Shown one piece after another: positions 1-10,200 of a stretch of DNA of 21,741 nt. The position numbers and the translations under genes are program-made. This DNA comes from Anaerolineae bacterium. GTDB taxonomy: Bacteria; Chloroflexota; Anaerolineae; B4-G1; SLSP01. Numbering within the stretch: the first letter of the stretch is position 1; each line of letters opens with the position of its first letter. The notes under the pieces were generated by a model. It was not told the origin of the DNA, searched no databases, and saw only the letters and a program-made list of their open reading frames with translations. The stretch is taken from assembly GCA_016934645.1 (NCBI GenBank), contig JAFGSL010000566.1:1-21741 (forward strand), written 5' to 3'.

Positions 1-265
1 CGGCCTCGTCCGGCGCATCGCAAACCAAGAAATCCAGCATCTGGTGTAGATTGGACAGTGTGGTGCGCAGGCTTGCGCGCGCCGCGTCATCGGGATGTTC
101 ACCCCACAACAACGTCGCCAGTATCGCGCGGTCGTGTTGGCGTCCATTCTCGACCGCCAGGTAGGCCAGCAGCGCGCGTGCTTTATCGGAACGGAAGCCT
201 GTCAATGGCTGGCCGTCCAGCAGAATCCGGAAATCACCGAGTAGATATAGTTCTAGTGAGGGCAT
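1..265 (-). CDS. SARP/BTAD-family transcriptional activator, N-terminal fragment
   Basis: This gene runs leftward off the window; 88 residues are visible, starting at the ATG on 265-263. The protein opens MPSLELYLLGDFRILLDG and continues GFRSDKARALLAYLAVE, then a winged-helix stretch containing ILATLLWGEHPDDAARASLR. This matches the OmpR-type DNA-binding domain at the N-terminus of AfsR/DnrI/RedD-like (SARP) activators, which in Chloroflexota are often followed by a BTAD helical domain and an NB-ARC or TPR region. Those later parts lie outside the window, so total length and effector domains are unknown. There is no Shine-Dalgarno sequence; a perfect TATAAT lies 7 nt before the ATG, suggesting a leaderless mRNA. 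It is divergent from the receiver gene at 521. Family call is firm; its target genes are unknown. Confidence 0.85.
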   Translation of the reverse strand, partial: MPSLELYLLGDFRILLDGQPLTGFRSDKARALLAYLAVENGRQHDRAILATLLWGEHPDDAARASLRTTLSNLHQMLDFLVCDAPDEA

Positions 266-272
266 CCGTCGT

Positions 273-278
273 ATTATA
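273..278 (-). promoter_or_regulatory. -10 element (TATAAT) of the SARP gene, leaderless layout
   Basis: On the minus strand a consensus TATAAT sits at 278-273, leaving 7 nt before the ATG at 265. Transcription would begin at or within a base or two of the start codon. I see no good -35 hexamer 16-18 bp upstream. The placement and the lack of a ribosome binding site support the assignment. Confidence 0.55.
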
Positions 279-311
279 ACCCAAGTTGCCACCTGTGCGT
301 AGAAAGGGAAG

Positions 312-387
312 TTTTACCGCAGAGGTCGCGGAGAACGCAGAGAAATTCCGGGAAATCTCAGCGAACTCTGCGCTCTCAGCGGTAAAA
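312..387. repeat. Imperfect 76-bp inverted repeat in the divergent intergenic region
   Basis: The left arm (312-349) begins TTTTACCGC-A-GAG and ends GAAATTCC. The right arm (351-387), read in reverse complement, begins TTTTACCGC-T-GAG and ends GAGATTTCC, with a one-base loop. The arms match over most of their length with a few substitutions and a one-base indel. This looks like a dispersed intergenic palindrome, a type I recall as common in Chloroflexota genomes, rather than an operator. No ORF is attached. It could fold into a long hairpin in RNA from either strand. Confidence 0.65.
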
Positions 388-451
388 ATGGACACGGATT
401 CCACGGAGAAAAAATCCTAATTGCCAAAATTCATCCCCAAAATTCCCTTCT

Positions 452-471
452 CGTTACGATGGCGTTACGAT
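452..471 (+). promoter_or_regulatory. 9-bp direct repeat (CGTTACGAT x2), candidate operator
   Basis: CGTTACGAT occurs at 452-460 and again at 463-471, perfectly repeated with an 11-bp period, 50 to 70 bp before the receiver gene. Direct repeats of about 11 bp are the usual binding layout for OmpR/PhoB-class winged-helix regulators. It lies just upstream of a TATACT at 479-484, where an activator would sit over the -35 region. The regulator is not identified; the divergent SARP protein has the right kind of DNA-binding domain. Function is inferred. Confidence 0.45.
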
Positions 472-478
472 AGATTTG

Positions 479-484
479 TATACT
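479..484 (+). promoter_or_regulatory. Candidate -10 box (TATACT) of the receiver/giant-protein operon
   Basis: TATACT lies 8 bp after the direct repeat and would give a start near 491, a leader of about 30 nt, and a G-rich ribosome binding site (GGGGG at 510-514) before the GTG at 521. An alternative is TATGCT at 504-509. No consensus -35 is present, consistent with an activator-dependent promoter. Confidence 0.35.
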
Positions 485-520
485 GGAAACAGTTTCGATA
501 CTTTATGCTGGGGGTAACGT

Positions 521-898
521 GTGTCAAAGACGCGCATTTTGGTTGTGGAAGATTGCGAAGTGTTATTGATGGCTATGCAGGACACCTTAACAGCGGCAGG
601 CTATGCCGTCGAGACTGCCCCCGATGGAAAGCAGGCGCTAGAGGCGCTTGATCACGCTTCGCCGCAGCTTGTGATCACCGATATCCAGATGCCGTGTATG
701 GATGGGATCGCCCTATGCCATATATTGCACACGTCTGATCAGTGGGCAGCCGTCCCGTTGATTTTCATTTTCATGAGCGGCCGGGAGAACAAAAGCTGCT
801 GTGAGTCAACCGGCGCGGTTGACTTTCTCCCTAAACCCTTCGACCTCGAGGAACTGCTGGCTCTGGTTACACACTATGAGCCTATCCGAGAATTATAA
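521..898 (+). CDS. Single-domain response regulator (CheY-like receiver)
   Basis: The 125-residue protein is a stand-alone receiver domain with no output domain. It has the acidic pair E10-D11 (VVEDCE), the phospho-acceptor D54 in TDIQMPCMDG, the switch Ser S86 in FMSGRE and the conserved K105 in FLPKPF. It should be phosphorylated by a histidine kinase not encoded here and act through protein contacts. The GTG start at 521 has GGGGG at 510-514; residue 2 onward (SKTRILVVED) is the normal beginning of the fold. Two oddities: strand beta-4 reads PLIFIFMS because of a tandem ATTTTC duplication (761-772), and S86 to K105 spans 19 residues where about 22 is usual. It is the first gene of a probable operon with the small protein and the giant exported protein. 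Confidence 0.88.
   Translation: MSKTRILVVEDCEVLLMAMQDTLTAAGYAVETAPDGKQALEALDHASPQLVITDIQMPCMDGIALCHILHTSDQWAAVPLIFIFMSGRENKSCCESTGAVDFLPKPFDLEELLALVTHYEPIREL
761..772 (+). repeat. 6-bp tandem duplication (ATTTTC x2) inside the receiver gene
   Basis: ATTTTC at 761-766 is followed at once by ATTTTC at 767-772, in frame, coding IF-IF (residues 81-84) just before the conserved Ser86. Receiver domains normally have one such hydrophobic pair at this point, so this looks like an in-frame insertion lengthening beta-4. Confidence 0.5.
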
Positions 899-921
899 GA
901 ACATTACACATTTCGGATAGG
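881..921 (+). promoter_or_regulatory. Stem-loop spanning the receiver stop codon
   Basis: CCTATCCGA (881-889) pairs perfectly with TCGGATAGG (913-921), and flanking G-U pairs could extend the stem by one on each side. The 23-nt loop contains the TAA stop at 896-898. No T-run follows, so it is not a standard intrinsic terminator. It could be a processing or attenuation site that sets expression of the receiver against the downstream genes, or an RNA stabiliser. Confidence 0.45.
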
Positions 922-979
922 TTGTAGGTATAAAGCCGATGTTGACCATGAAAATCAGAGGCACAAAGGGAGGACACTC

Positions 980-1198
980 ATGCCGGTGGAAACGGACTTA
1001 GCGGAGCACACCGGCTATCCGCGCCACCAAGCTTACGTGCTGCGGCTGTGGCAGGAGCGTCCGGGCGACCCGTGGCGCGTGCGACTGCAAGCGGCCGGCG
1101 AAGATACACCGCAGGGGTTTGCCGACCCCAACACCTGCTTCGACTTCATCCGCGCGCAGTTGGCGGAGGAAGGTAAGAAAGAAAGCAATAATTCATAA
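980..1198 (+). CDS. Small conserved-looking hypothetical protein (72 aa)
   Basis: The ATG at 980 has a good ribosome binding site (AAAGGGAGG at 966-973, 6 nt away). The protein is soluble with no signal peptide or membrane segment. Its core reads YVLRLWQERPGDPWRVRLQ, then GEDTPQGFADPNTCFDFIRAQL. I recall short Chloroflexota hypotheticals with the same layout: a YxLRLW start, an arginine-containing strand, a 'GFA' element and a C-terminal helix. No function is known to me. It lies between a receiver (81 nt upstream) and the giant exported protein (48 nt downstream), so it may be co-transcribed with both. Its last codons (AAT AAT TCA TAA) are part of a heptamer array. The context suggests a regulatory or assembly role, but nothing in the sequence proves one. 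Confidence 0.72.
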   Translation: MPVETDLAEHTGYPRHQAYVLRLWQERPGDPWRVRLQAAGEDTPQGFADPNTCFDFIRAQLAEEGKKESNNS

Positions 1199-1231
1199 TT
1201 CGTAATTCGTAACTCGCCATTTGCAATTCAC
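1190..1231. repeat. Heptamer tandem array, 6 units (AATTCGT-type)
   Basis: Six consecutive 7-bp units can be read: AATTCAT, AATTCGT, AATTCGT, AACTCGC, CATTTGC, AATTCAC. The array begins in the last codons of the 72-residue gene and ends one base before the Shine-Dalgarno sequence (AGAGGAGG, 1233-1240) of the giant gene. Short heptamer repeats of this kind recall those reported from cyanobacterial genomes, and I recall similar spacers in Chloroflexota. Confidence 0.7.
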
Positions 1232-1246
1232 TAGAGGAGGTTTTCA

Positions 1247-4200
1247 ATGTTTCAACTGTTAGATCGTAACCATAAATCTATTTGGAAATTGGCCGCGTGG
1301 TTGCCGGTTGTGATAGCGATAAGTTTGCTCTTCACTTATCTGGCTGTCCGCGCTGCATCGCCGATTGCGACGGACAATACCTACACCACCGACGAAGACG
1401 TACCGGTCTCCGGCAACGTCATCACCGACGACACCGGCGATGGCGTGGACAGTGATCCCGATGGTGACCCGCTGACAGCGGCGCTATCCACCGATGTGAG
1501 CAGCGGCACGCTGGTGTTGAATAGTGACGGCAATTTTGTCTACACGCCCACCACTGACTTTAACGGCGTAGATAGTTTCATTTATCAACTTTTGGATGAC
1601 ACCGCGGCGGTTGGTTATTGGAGCTTCGACGATGGCACAGATCCCACCGCCGACAGAAGTGGAAATGGGCACGCCGGCGATTTGGTCAACGGGCCTAGCT
1701 TCACCACTACCGTGCCCCCCAGCCTGACTACCGGGCTGGCATTGGCCTTTGATGGTGTGGACGACTACGTCAGCATCGGTGGGGCAGAAAGCGATTTTGA
1801 CTTGAACCAACTCTCGGTACTCTTTTGGATGAAGACAGATGGCTTCATCCAATACTTTGAAGCCCTGGTCACCAAAGGCGACAGCGCCTGGCGCGTGCAT
1901 CGTTACGCGACTACAGGCCAAGTGTCTTTTGGTACCAATGATATCACCGCCGGCGACAATGATATGCCTAGTAATGCCAGTGTTGACGACGGACAATGGC
2001 ATCACATCGCCGCGGTGTACGATGGCAGCGCCAAGTACCTTTATATTGATGGCGCACTGGACAATTCTGAAGCAGCCAGCGGGACCATCGCTACCAACGA
2101 TTTCTCGGTGCTGATCGGTGAAAATGACGAAGCAGCGGGCCGTTACTTTGGCGGCTTGATGGACGACGTGCAGGTGTATGACTGGGCGCTATCCGCCAGT
2201 GAGGTCGTTGATGCAATGACCGGCCCGTTTGGCTTAGATAGCGCGACGGTGGTCATCACTGTGAATGCAGTCAACGATTCACCTATCTTTAGCAGCACGC
2301 CGCTGATGGTAGCAACTGTAGAGCAGCCCTACACATATACGGTGAACGCTACCGACCCCGACATCGGTGACGTGTTGACCATCACGAGTTCGATCGTACC
2401 CTCCTGGTTGAGCCTGACCGATCACGGCGACGGCACTGCCACTTTGAGCGGCACACCCGCTATAAGTGATATTGGCGAACATGCCGTTACTCTTCAAGTG
2501 GTGGATAACGTGGCGGCTATGGATACGCAAACCTTCACAGTGACCGTTAGCTCTGCCAGTGTGTGTTCTGTCTACACCAGTGCCGACACGCCCTTGTCGT
2601 TGTTGGATCCGGGGACGATCACCTCAACGCTGACCGTTATGGATGTCTTTACCATCGGTGATGTCAACGTTACCCTCAACCTCAGCCACACCTACGACAG
2701 CGATCTAATGGTGACGTTGATTGCCCCCGACGATACCTCGGTGCTGCTGTTCAGCGGCGTCGGCGGTGATGGCGATGATTTTGCGGGCACGGTGTTGGAT
2801 GACGAAGCCGCCACCGACATCACGGCCGGCTCCGCGCCGTTCACCGGCAGCTTCCGTCCAGTGGAGGCTTTAAGCAACTTGGACGGTATCTCCAGCGCCG
2901 GCGATTGGCGACTGGTTGTTTTGGACAATGTATCTTTTGATACCGGCACGTTGCAAAATTGGCAGCTCGAACTTTGCTCCGTCGCCGCTGCCCCACCGGC
3001 CTTCGTCAGCACCCCCGTACTCACCGCCACGGAGGACGTCACCTACACCTATGTCGTCACCGCCACCGATCTCAACTCCGGCGACGCGCTGACGCTCAGC
3101 GCGCTTACCGGGCCTTTCTGGTTGACGTTGAATGACAACTTGCTGGGCTTCGATCCTGTGACCAGCACCGGGCAGATCATTACGGCTACACTGGCCGGCG
3201 TGTCGGGCGACTATGATACCGGCGATCATCCGGTGACGCTCCAGGTGCAGGATAGCGCCGGCCTGACGACAACCCAAAACTTTACCCTCAGCGTGGCCAA
3301 CACCAACGATGCTCCCGTGTTTGAGAGTACCCCGATCCAGGACGCGCTGACCAATATCACGTATACTTACAGCATCACTGCCACTGATATGGATGGTGAT
3401 CCTCTCTCGCTGAGCGCGCCAACGCTACCTGCCTGGGCCAGTTTCGCGGCTGAGGGCAATGGCGGCGGCATCATCACCGGCACGCCTACCTTTGCCGATA
3501 TCGGCCAGTATCCGGTGGTTTTGGAATTGCAAGAGACTGTGGGGTTTAGCTTTTTCAACTATGTATACCAACCCTTTACGATCACCGTGGCGAACGATCC
3601 GCCCAGCGCCTACATGGATACCTACACGGTGCTTGAGGATAGCAGCGCCAACGTCTTGGATGTGTTGACCAACGACGAGGATTATCCTGAAAGCCTCAGC
3701 CTGACCGCCCTGGGAACGCCGCAGCATGGCACGGCCAGCATCTCCGGCACGACCGTGCTCTATACACCCGCGACGGATTACTTCGGGCCGGACAGTGTCC
3801 GCTACTCTGTCAGTGATGGGCACGATACCTCGGAGGCGGTGGCCTACATCACGGTGGAGGCGGTCAATGACTATCCACCCCAGGCGGTGGATGACCTCGT
3901 CACCGTCTATGAAGATGCGGGCGGCCACCAGCTCTACATACTCAATAACGATACCGAAACGGAAGGTGATTCTCTGTACCTGACGGCGGTGGGCGCGGCC
4001 CAACACGGCCTGGTCAGCATCCAATACATCACCAGCACCGTGATTTACACCCCGGAGTTGAATTACAACGGGCCGGACGTCTTCACCTACACCGTGAGTG
4101 ACGGCGACTTTTTTGATACCGCCTCCGTCATTGTCACCGTCAATCCCGTGAACGACCCGCCCGTGGCCGTTGCGGATGTCTTCACCGTCACCGAGGACAG

Positions 4201-7200
4201 CCAGGCCAACCCATTGGCCGTCCTGCTCAACGATAGTGATGTAGACGGTGACATACTCACGTTGACCGGCGTGGGCCAGCCCCTCAACGGCAGCGCCGTC
4301 TTTGAGCCGCACTCGGAGATCACGACCACACCCCCGATCACGATTTTCACCGTGATCACCTACACACCCGACGTGAACTTTGTCGGCAGCGAGACCTTCA
4401 GTTACACCGTTAGTGATGGCCTGGTGGAGGCAGAAAGCAGCGTGACGGTGGTCGTGTTGTCGGGGAACAACGATACCCCCGAGGCGCAGAACGATTTATT
4501 CAGCGTGGCCGGCGACGCACAGGATGAGCGGCTGCCCGTGCTGGATAACGACCGCGACCCGGAGGGCGACGCGCTGAGCCTCAGCATCGCCACATCCCCG
4601 GCGCACGGGAACGCCAGTGTAGCTCCTGATGGACAGGCGCTACAGTATACCCCTCAGGTGGATTTCTCCGGCGACGACAGCCTGGTCTACGCGCTCAGCG
4701 ACGGCAACTCGAGTATGACGGCGACGGTGCGCATCCGCGTGTTAGCGGCGAACAAGCCGCCCCTTGCCGTGGACGATGCCGCCCGCGTGGATGCGGGCAC
4801 TCAGGACAACGCCCTGACCGTGCTCGCTAACGACAGCGACCCCGATGACAACCGCCTGACGCTCGCAGCCGTGGGTACACCGAGCCAGGCCGGGTCGCAA
4901 GTAACGTTCAACCCGCTGCGCACGGCCTTGCTCTACACGCCCGCGCCCGGCTTTGACGGCACCGACACCTTCACCTACACCGTCACCGACGGCCACCGGC
5001 AGGCGACGGCCACCGTCAATGTCACCGTGAACGGCAACACCACCGAAGCCGACCTGAGCCTGACCCGCAGCGTTGCGCCGACTGCGCTCTACGCGGGCGA
5101 GGCGCAGGCTGTGACCGTCATCTATACTGTGACCAACACCGGCCCGAGCGTGGCTACCGGCGTGACGGTGCAAGACGCCTGGTCGGTGGCCCCGGCCTTT
5201 GCCGCCGTGGTTTCCGGCGGTTCCTGCACCGGCAACGGGATGACGATGAATTGCCAACTGGCCGACCTGCCCGCCGGAGCCTCAGCGACGCTGGTTCAAA
5301 ATGTGCGCTTGCAAGCCGCCGCCGGCACCGTGACCGCGCAGGCCACCGTCGCCACCGCCAAGACCGATCCGGCTGCCGGTAACAACCAGGCCGCCGCGAC
5401 CCTCACAGTGAATACCGCGCGCACGTCCCGCACGCTTGGCGCGCTGACCATCGTCGCGGATAGCTTCAGCGACCAGGGCGGCGGCGTGACCCGCGCCACC
5501 GGCAACGTGGGCATCGGCGCTCATTTCTATCTGGCGGGCGCGAGCAGCACGCTGGACTTCGACGCCGACAACATCCTGGCCGCCAGTGGCGAACTGCGGA
5601 TGCGGATGGGCGATTACGCGCTCTTCAACGGCGCGTTCACCGCCAACGGTGCCACTGGCGCTGGCGCGCCCGGCGCGGGGGTGAGCTACGCGCCGCTGAC
5701 GCACGTGGCCGGCTTTGCCGTTACCGGTGCCCCTGCAATTAGCCAGTTGAACTTCCTGACGGGCTACATCACCGGCACGGCCACCCTGGCTTACCAGGGC
5801 GGTGACGCGCACGCGGACGCGCCGGTGGCCTTTACCGCGTCCCCCGGCCCGCACTTCGCGGGCAGCGCGGGCGCGCCCTTCGACGTGTTATACGGCGCGG
5901 GCGACGTCCTGCGCCTGCGGGCGGAGACGGCCACCCTGGCCAAAGAGCCGGCCGGCTACACTCTGCTGGCCCAGGGCGTGCTCACCTACAACCTCACCCA
6001 CCCCCTCACCGAGACCGCTATCTTGACGACCCCCGTCCCCGGTATCTACGACCGTATCCCCAGCGTCCGCTTCAAGCTGGGGGCCTCGGGCGACCTGGCG
6101 GAACGGGAAACCCCGTTGCCCGCGCTGGAACTGGCTGTGGATTACCTGACGCTGCGGCTGGAGCCGGTGGCGCTGGACAATCGCGGCCTCTACGGGCCGG
6201 GGGCCGCCCTGCGCGTGGCCGATGCCCTGGGTGGGGCCAGCCTCTACCGCTACAACGTCTACGTCACCAAAGACGGCCTGAGCCTGGGCGGGCAGCTCAT
6301 CCAACTACCCGACATCGTGCCACCGGACGCCCTCTTCGCTATCCGCCAACCGGTGGCCCTCATCATGGCCGGGCCGGCAGGCTACACGCTGAGCGATTTT
6401 AAGGCCAGCCTGGCGCTGGACATGGCCCAGAACCACTCGACGTTCGTGGACTTCAAGCTGGGGCCGGCCGCGTTACAGCCTGTGGATGGCGGCGCAGCGG
6501 TGCAAAGTATGGCGCCGGCGGCGCCAAACAACGTGAACCAGAACTTGACGGCCTATTTCCCATTTGACCAGGTAGATAGGAGCAGCGATTTCGACAACAA
6601 GGCAGCTTCGTTTTCCAACTGTATACTGTATGACCAAGATAACCTGCCTGTAACGAATGGCTACATCGGCAAAGCCGTGTTCTTTGATGGCAATGACTAT
6701 TTGCATGGCGACAATGAGAATTTGCTCGCCGAGTGCGGCATTGATACACAAAGCGATGCTGCCCAATTCACCATCGCGTTCTGGTTCAAGACAGAGCCGC
6801 AGAGTGCCCCGCAAGCCCTAATTGCTAACCAGGACTGGACAGACGAAAAGGGCTTTGTTATCGGCTGCCGAAGCCGCAGACTCGTGGTCGAGCGAGGAAC
6901 GGGTTCGATCCGGTATAGTATAGGTGCAGATGGTGTCTGCGATGGCCAATGGCATCACGTCGCAATACGCGCTTTTCCTTCTGGGTGGGAAAATCCGCAG
7001 GTAAAGTACATCAACTTGTATGTAGATGGTAAGTTCATTTCCACCAATCCTGTGGGCGTCGAAACTTTTTACAGCGGCAAGCCTTTATATGTGGGCGCAG
7101 AAGCCAACGAAGGATTCAAATTCCACGGCCTGATAGACGATTTGCGCCTCTACAATAGGGCTATTCCCGAATCGCAGGTGGCCGAACTGGCCAGTATGAA

Positions 7201-10200
7201 TCCGGCGGTGGCCCTCAACGTCGCCAACGCCGGCGCCGCGCTCAACGGTGCGTCGGTTTCTGGCGGCTGTCTGGAGGCTGGCAACGTTAACTGGACCATG
7301 CCCGACATCCTCGGCGGCGGTGCGCGTGTCGTCTACAACCCTAATCCGCTGTGCAGTTCGGAGATAAGCATTGATACCTCAGCCTTTGCCAGCCTCGAGT
7401 TTGGCACGGGCAGCAAAAAGGCCGGCTTCGAGGTCACCCAGGTTACCCTGCGCAAGAGCGGCGACGAATTGTTCCTCAAATTGGAGGGGAGCATCACGTT
7501 CACGCTGGAGACAGGCGGGCAGAGCGCCAGCGCCACCGGCTACATCGAAATGGGCAGCAACAACCAGGTGGGGGGCGAGATCAGTGCGTTTGAGTTTACC
7601 CTGGTCGGTTTTACCGCCGGGGTCGAGAACGCCAAAGTGAACAATGGGACCTTTACGGCCGACACAGTCAGTCTGAAGGTCGGCAGCCCCTTCCCGCCCG
7701 CTGAAGGCGAGATACGCGGCGTGACCTTTACCCCGCCCCGCGACATCAGCATCACCGGGGGCGGCTTCACCTTACCGGAGTTGGGGGCCGGTAAATTCAA
7801 GATGAGCTTGAGCGGCAACCTGGACAAAAAATCTGATGGAAGCTATGAAATCACCGCCGCCGGCAGCTTCCCTATCCCCAGCATCGGCACTCTCGCTGCC
7901 GAGGTGGTCCTGGTCAAGGGACCCTCCGGTCAGGTACTGGGGCTGTATGCCATCCCCTATGACCCGGCCACCGGCGCATGGCTCCAGACCACCAACAGCA
8001 CCGAGCCGGTAGTCATTCCGCTTGACCCGGTCCCGCTGGCCCAGGCGCTGGCAGTTGGCGGCCAGGAAGAGATCGTGTTAACGAGCGCCGCATCGCCGCT
8101 CGCGCTGCAATCGCCGGCGGCCAAGGTCGCGCTGAAGTCCATTAGCCTGGCGCTTGAAGATGCTGCCATTCCAGTTGGCAACACAGGCGTCTATATCACA
8201 GAATTAGGCGGCAAAGTTACCCTGTATCCGGGCAACTCCCAAAAGGAAATCGAGATCTGGACCACCCTTCAATATGGCAAAGAGTGGCCTCTCATCAGTG
8301 CCGACCTACGGGCCAAGCTGGCCATTGACGTGCCCTACTTCCGCGTCAAAGGCACCAGCACCTTTAACCACACGCGCGTGCGCACCCGCGAGTTGTGGGA
8401 CGACGGCATTGGCAACCTGTATTTGCCCTACAACTTCCAAACGACCCAGCCATTGCTGCCACCCAATGGCTATAGCCGCTACACGCTGATAGATGATGAC
8501 ACGCCCTCAAGCATTGCTATGAATCAGGGTGTGTGGGGTGGTGCGGGGACGTGGGTGTTTATACATGAGCCTTTTCCGGGAGAAGTATCCTATAGTGACA
8601 ATAGCGACGCATATGATATAAGGGACTGGACAGGCAAGGCGCACATAACCTTTGACCGCCCTCTTGACCGCTGGACCGGGACATTTAATAATCCCCGGCA
8701 AGCGCAGACTATCAATCATAACTACAGTGTATCGGTCCCCGTGCCCAAGCTGGAACCACTATATACTCATTTTGTCAATCTGTTTGCTTTCTTCGAAGCC
8801 GGGCAATTCGATCGCACCAACGTGGCTTACGGCAAGGCCGCGCGCCAGTCCAGTACAGCGCATGAGGGGAGCGCCGGAAGAGCTGTGGACGGCAACGCCA
8901 ACGGTTGGATGGAAAAAGGGTCTGTCACACACACCGACGACACTCGTTCGGACGAGTATGACTGGTGGGAAGTAGATCTGGGTGCCGTCTATACCATTGC
9001 CGAAATCAAGATTTGGAACCGTACCGACGGTTACCAGGCGCGACTGGCTGGCATCGTTGTGATGGTTTCAGATACGCCCTTCGATCAGAGCCGCTGGGCA
9101 AAACCAGGGGATGCACACCCTGATTGGAGCGTAAGGTACAGCGGGTATCATAAGTGGGACGGCCTGGCTGCCGCCGATGTGTTAAGTTATCAGCCCAACA
9201 CCCGCGGCCGCTACGTGCGCATCCAGAAACTGGATAACCGTTCCAGCGCCGTCCTTTCTCTGGCCGAAGTAGCGGTGTACGTTAACCAGTCTGGCTGGGG
9301 CAATGTGAGCACGTTCACTACCGGAGAAAATGTTGTCGCCTGCCGTCCCCCTAGCACTGCTGAGGCATCGGTTACAGGATACCGGAACTCTGGCCCGCGC
9401 GATGTGTGCGTCCTCGACTGGTACGAGACCACCCGCAACGACAGTTACACCCTGCAACGCCGCGATACACCGTGGATCTTCAGCTTTGGCGGCGAGGTTT
9501 CTGCGCTCGATGAACTAATCAAAATCGGCGAAGGCAACTTGATAATAGATTACCATAACGGCGTGGACGCCGCCTTGCACGCCAATACCATCCCTGTAGG
9601 CGTCGGTTCGATCATAGATTTCAACGGTGAGGTCAGTGCCTGGAAGGATAATCGCGGCTTCAACATGGCCGGCACGGTTGGTTTTGACTTTGGGATCTCG
9701 CTGGAAAGTCTGACGTGCGGTAAAATCACCGTTGGCCCAAAGATGGAAATTGGTGTAGGAGCGGAATTCGGCAAGTTCTACAAGTCGTCTCAGGCTTACT
9801 GGGGCGCGAAAATGGATATGAGCTATAACATCCCCGACTCGATTGACTGGATGCCGGGTGTGCCCGACAAACTGCGGATTCGGGGCTTTGCCGGCTATGG
9901 GAATGGGATGACCTTTGCCTTCGGCTCCGGCACCAAAGCCTACAGTCTGGTGCAACGCACACAGGTGCTACAGGCATTGGCCGCCCGCGACCAGTTGGCC
10001 GCCATCCGCGCCAGCGGCGTCTTGGGCGCTACCGACACCCGTTACATGCCGCTCAACATCAATGACACGCTGCACTTTACCCCCACTGCGCCCACGGACG
10101 TCGCCGTGGACGTGGCGGTGGGCTACAATACCAACACCGTCGCCTACCTGCAAACGTCCAACCCCGCCATCACCATGACGCTCACCGCCCCCGATGGCGC

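Noticed and set aside
421..651. 76-codon plus-strand open frame before and within the receiver gene
   Set aside because: It starts at a TTG without a ribosome binding site, covers the candidate operator and promoter, and overlaps the receiver in another frame.
1190..1231. Heptamer array read as a CRISPR remnant
   Set aside because: Units are 7 bp with no spacers between them and there are no cas genes in the window.
3425..4312. 295-codon minus-strand open frame
   Set aside because: It is antisense to the Big_9 repeats, without a family match or convincing start. Its repeated-looking text mirrors the repeats on the other strand.
3599..5029. RTX-type calcium repeats in the giant protein
   Set aside because: The acidic loops are cadherin/Big_9 type at one per about 95 residues; no GGxGxDxUx nonapeptide rows were seen.
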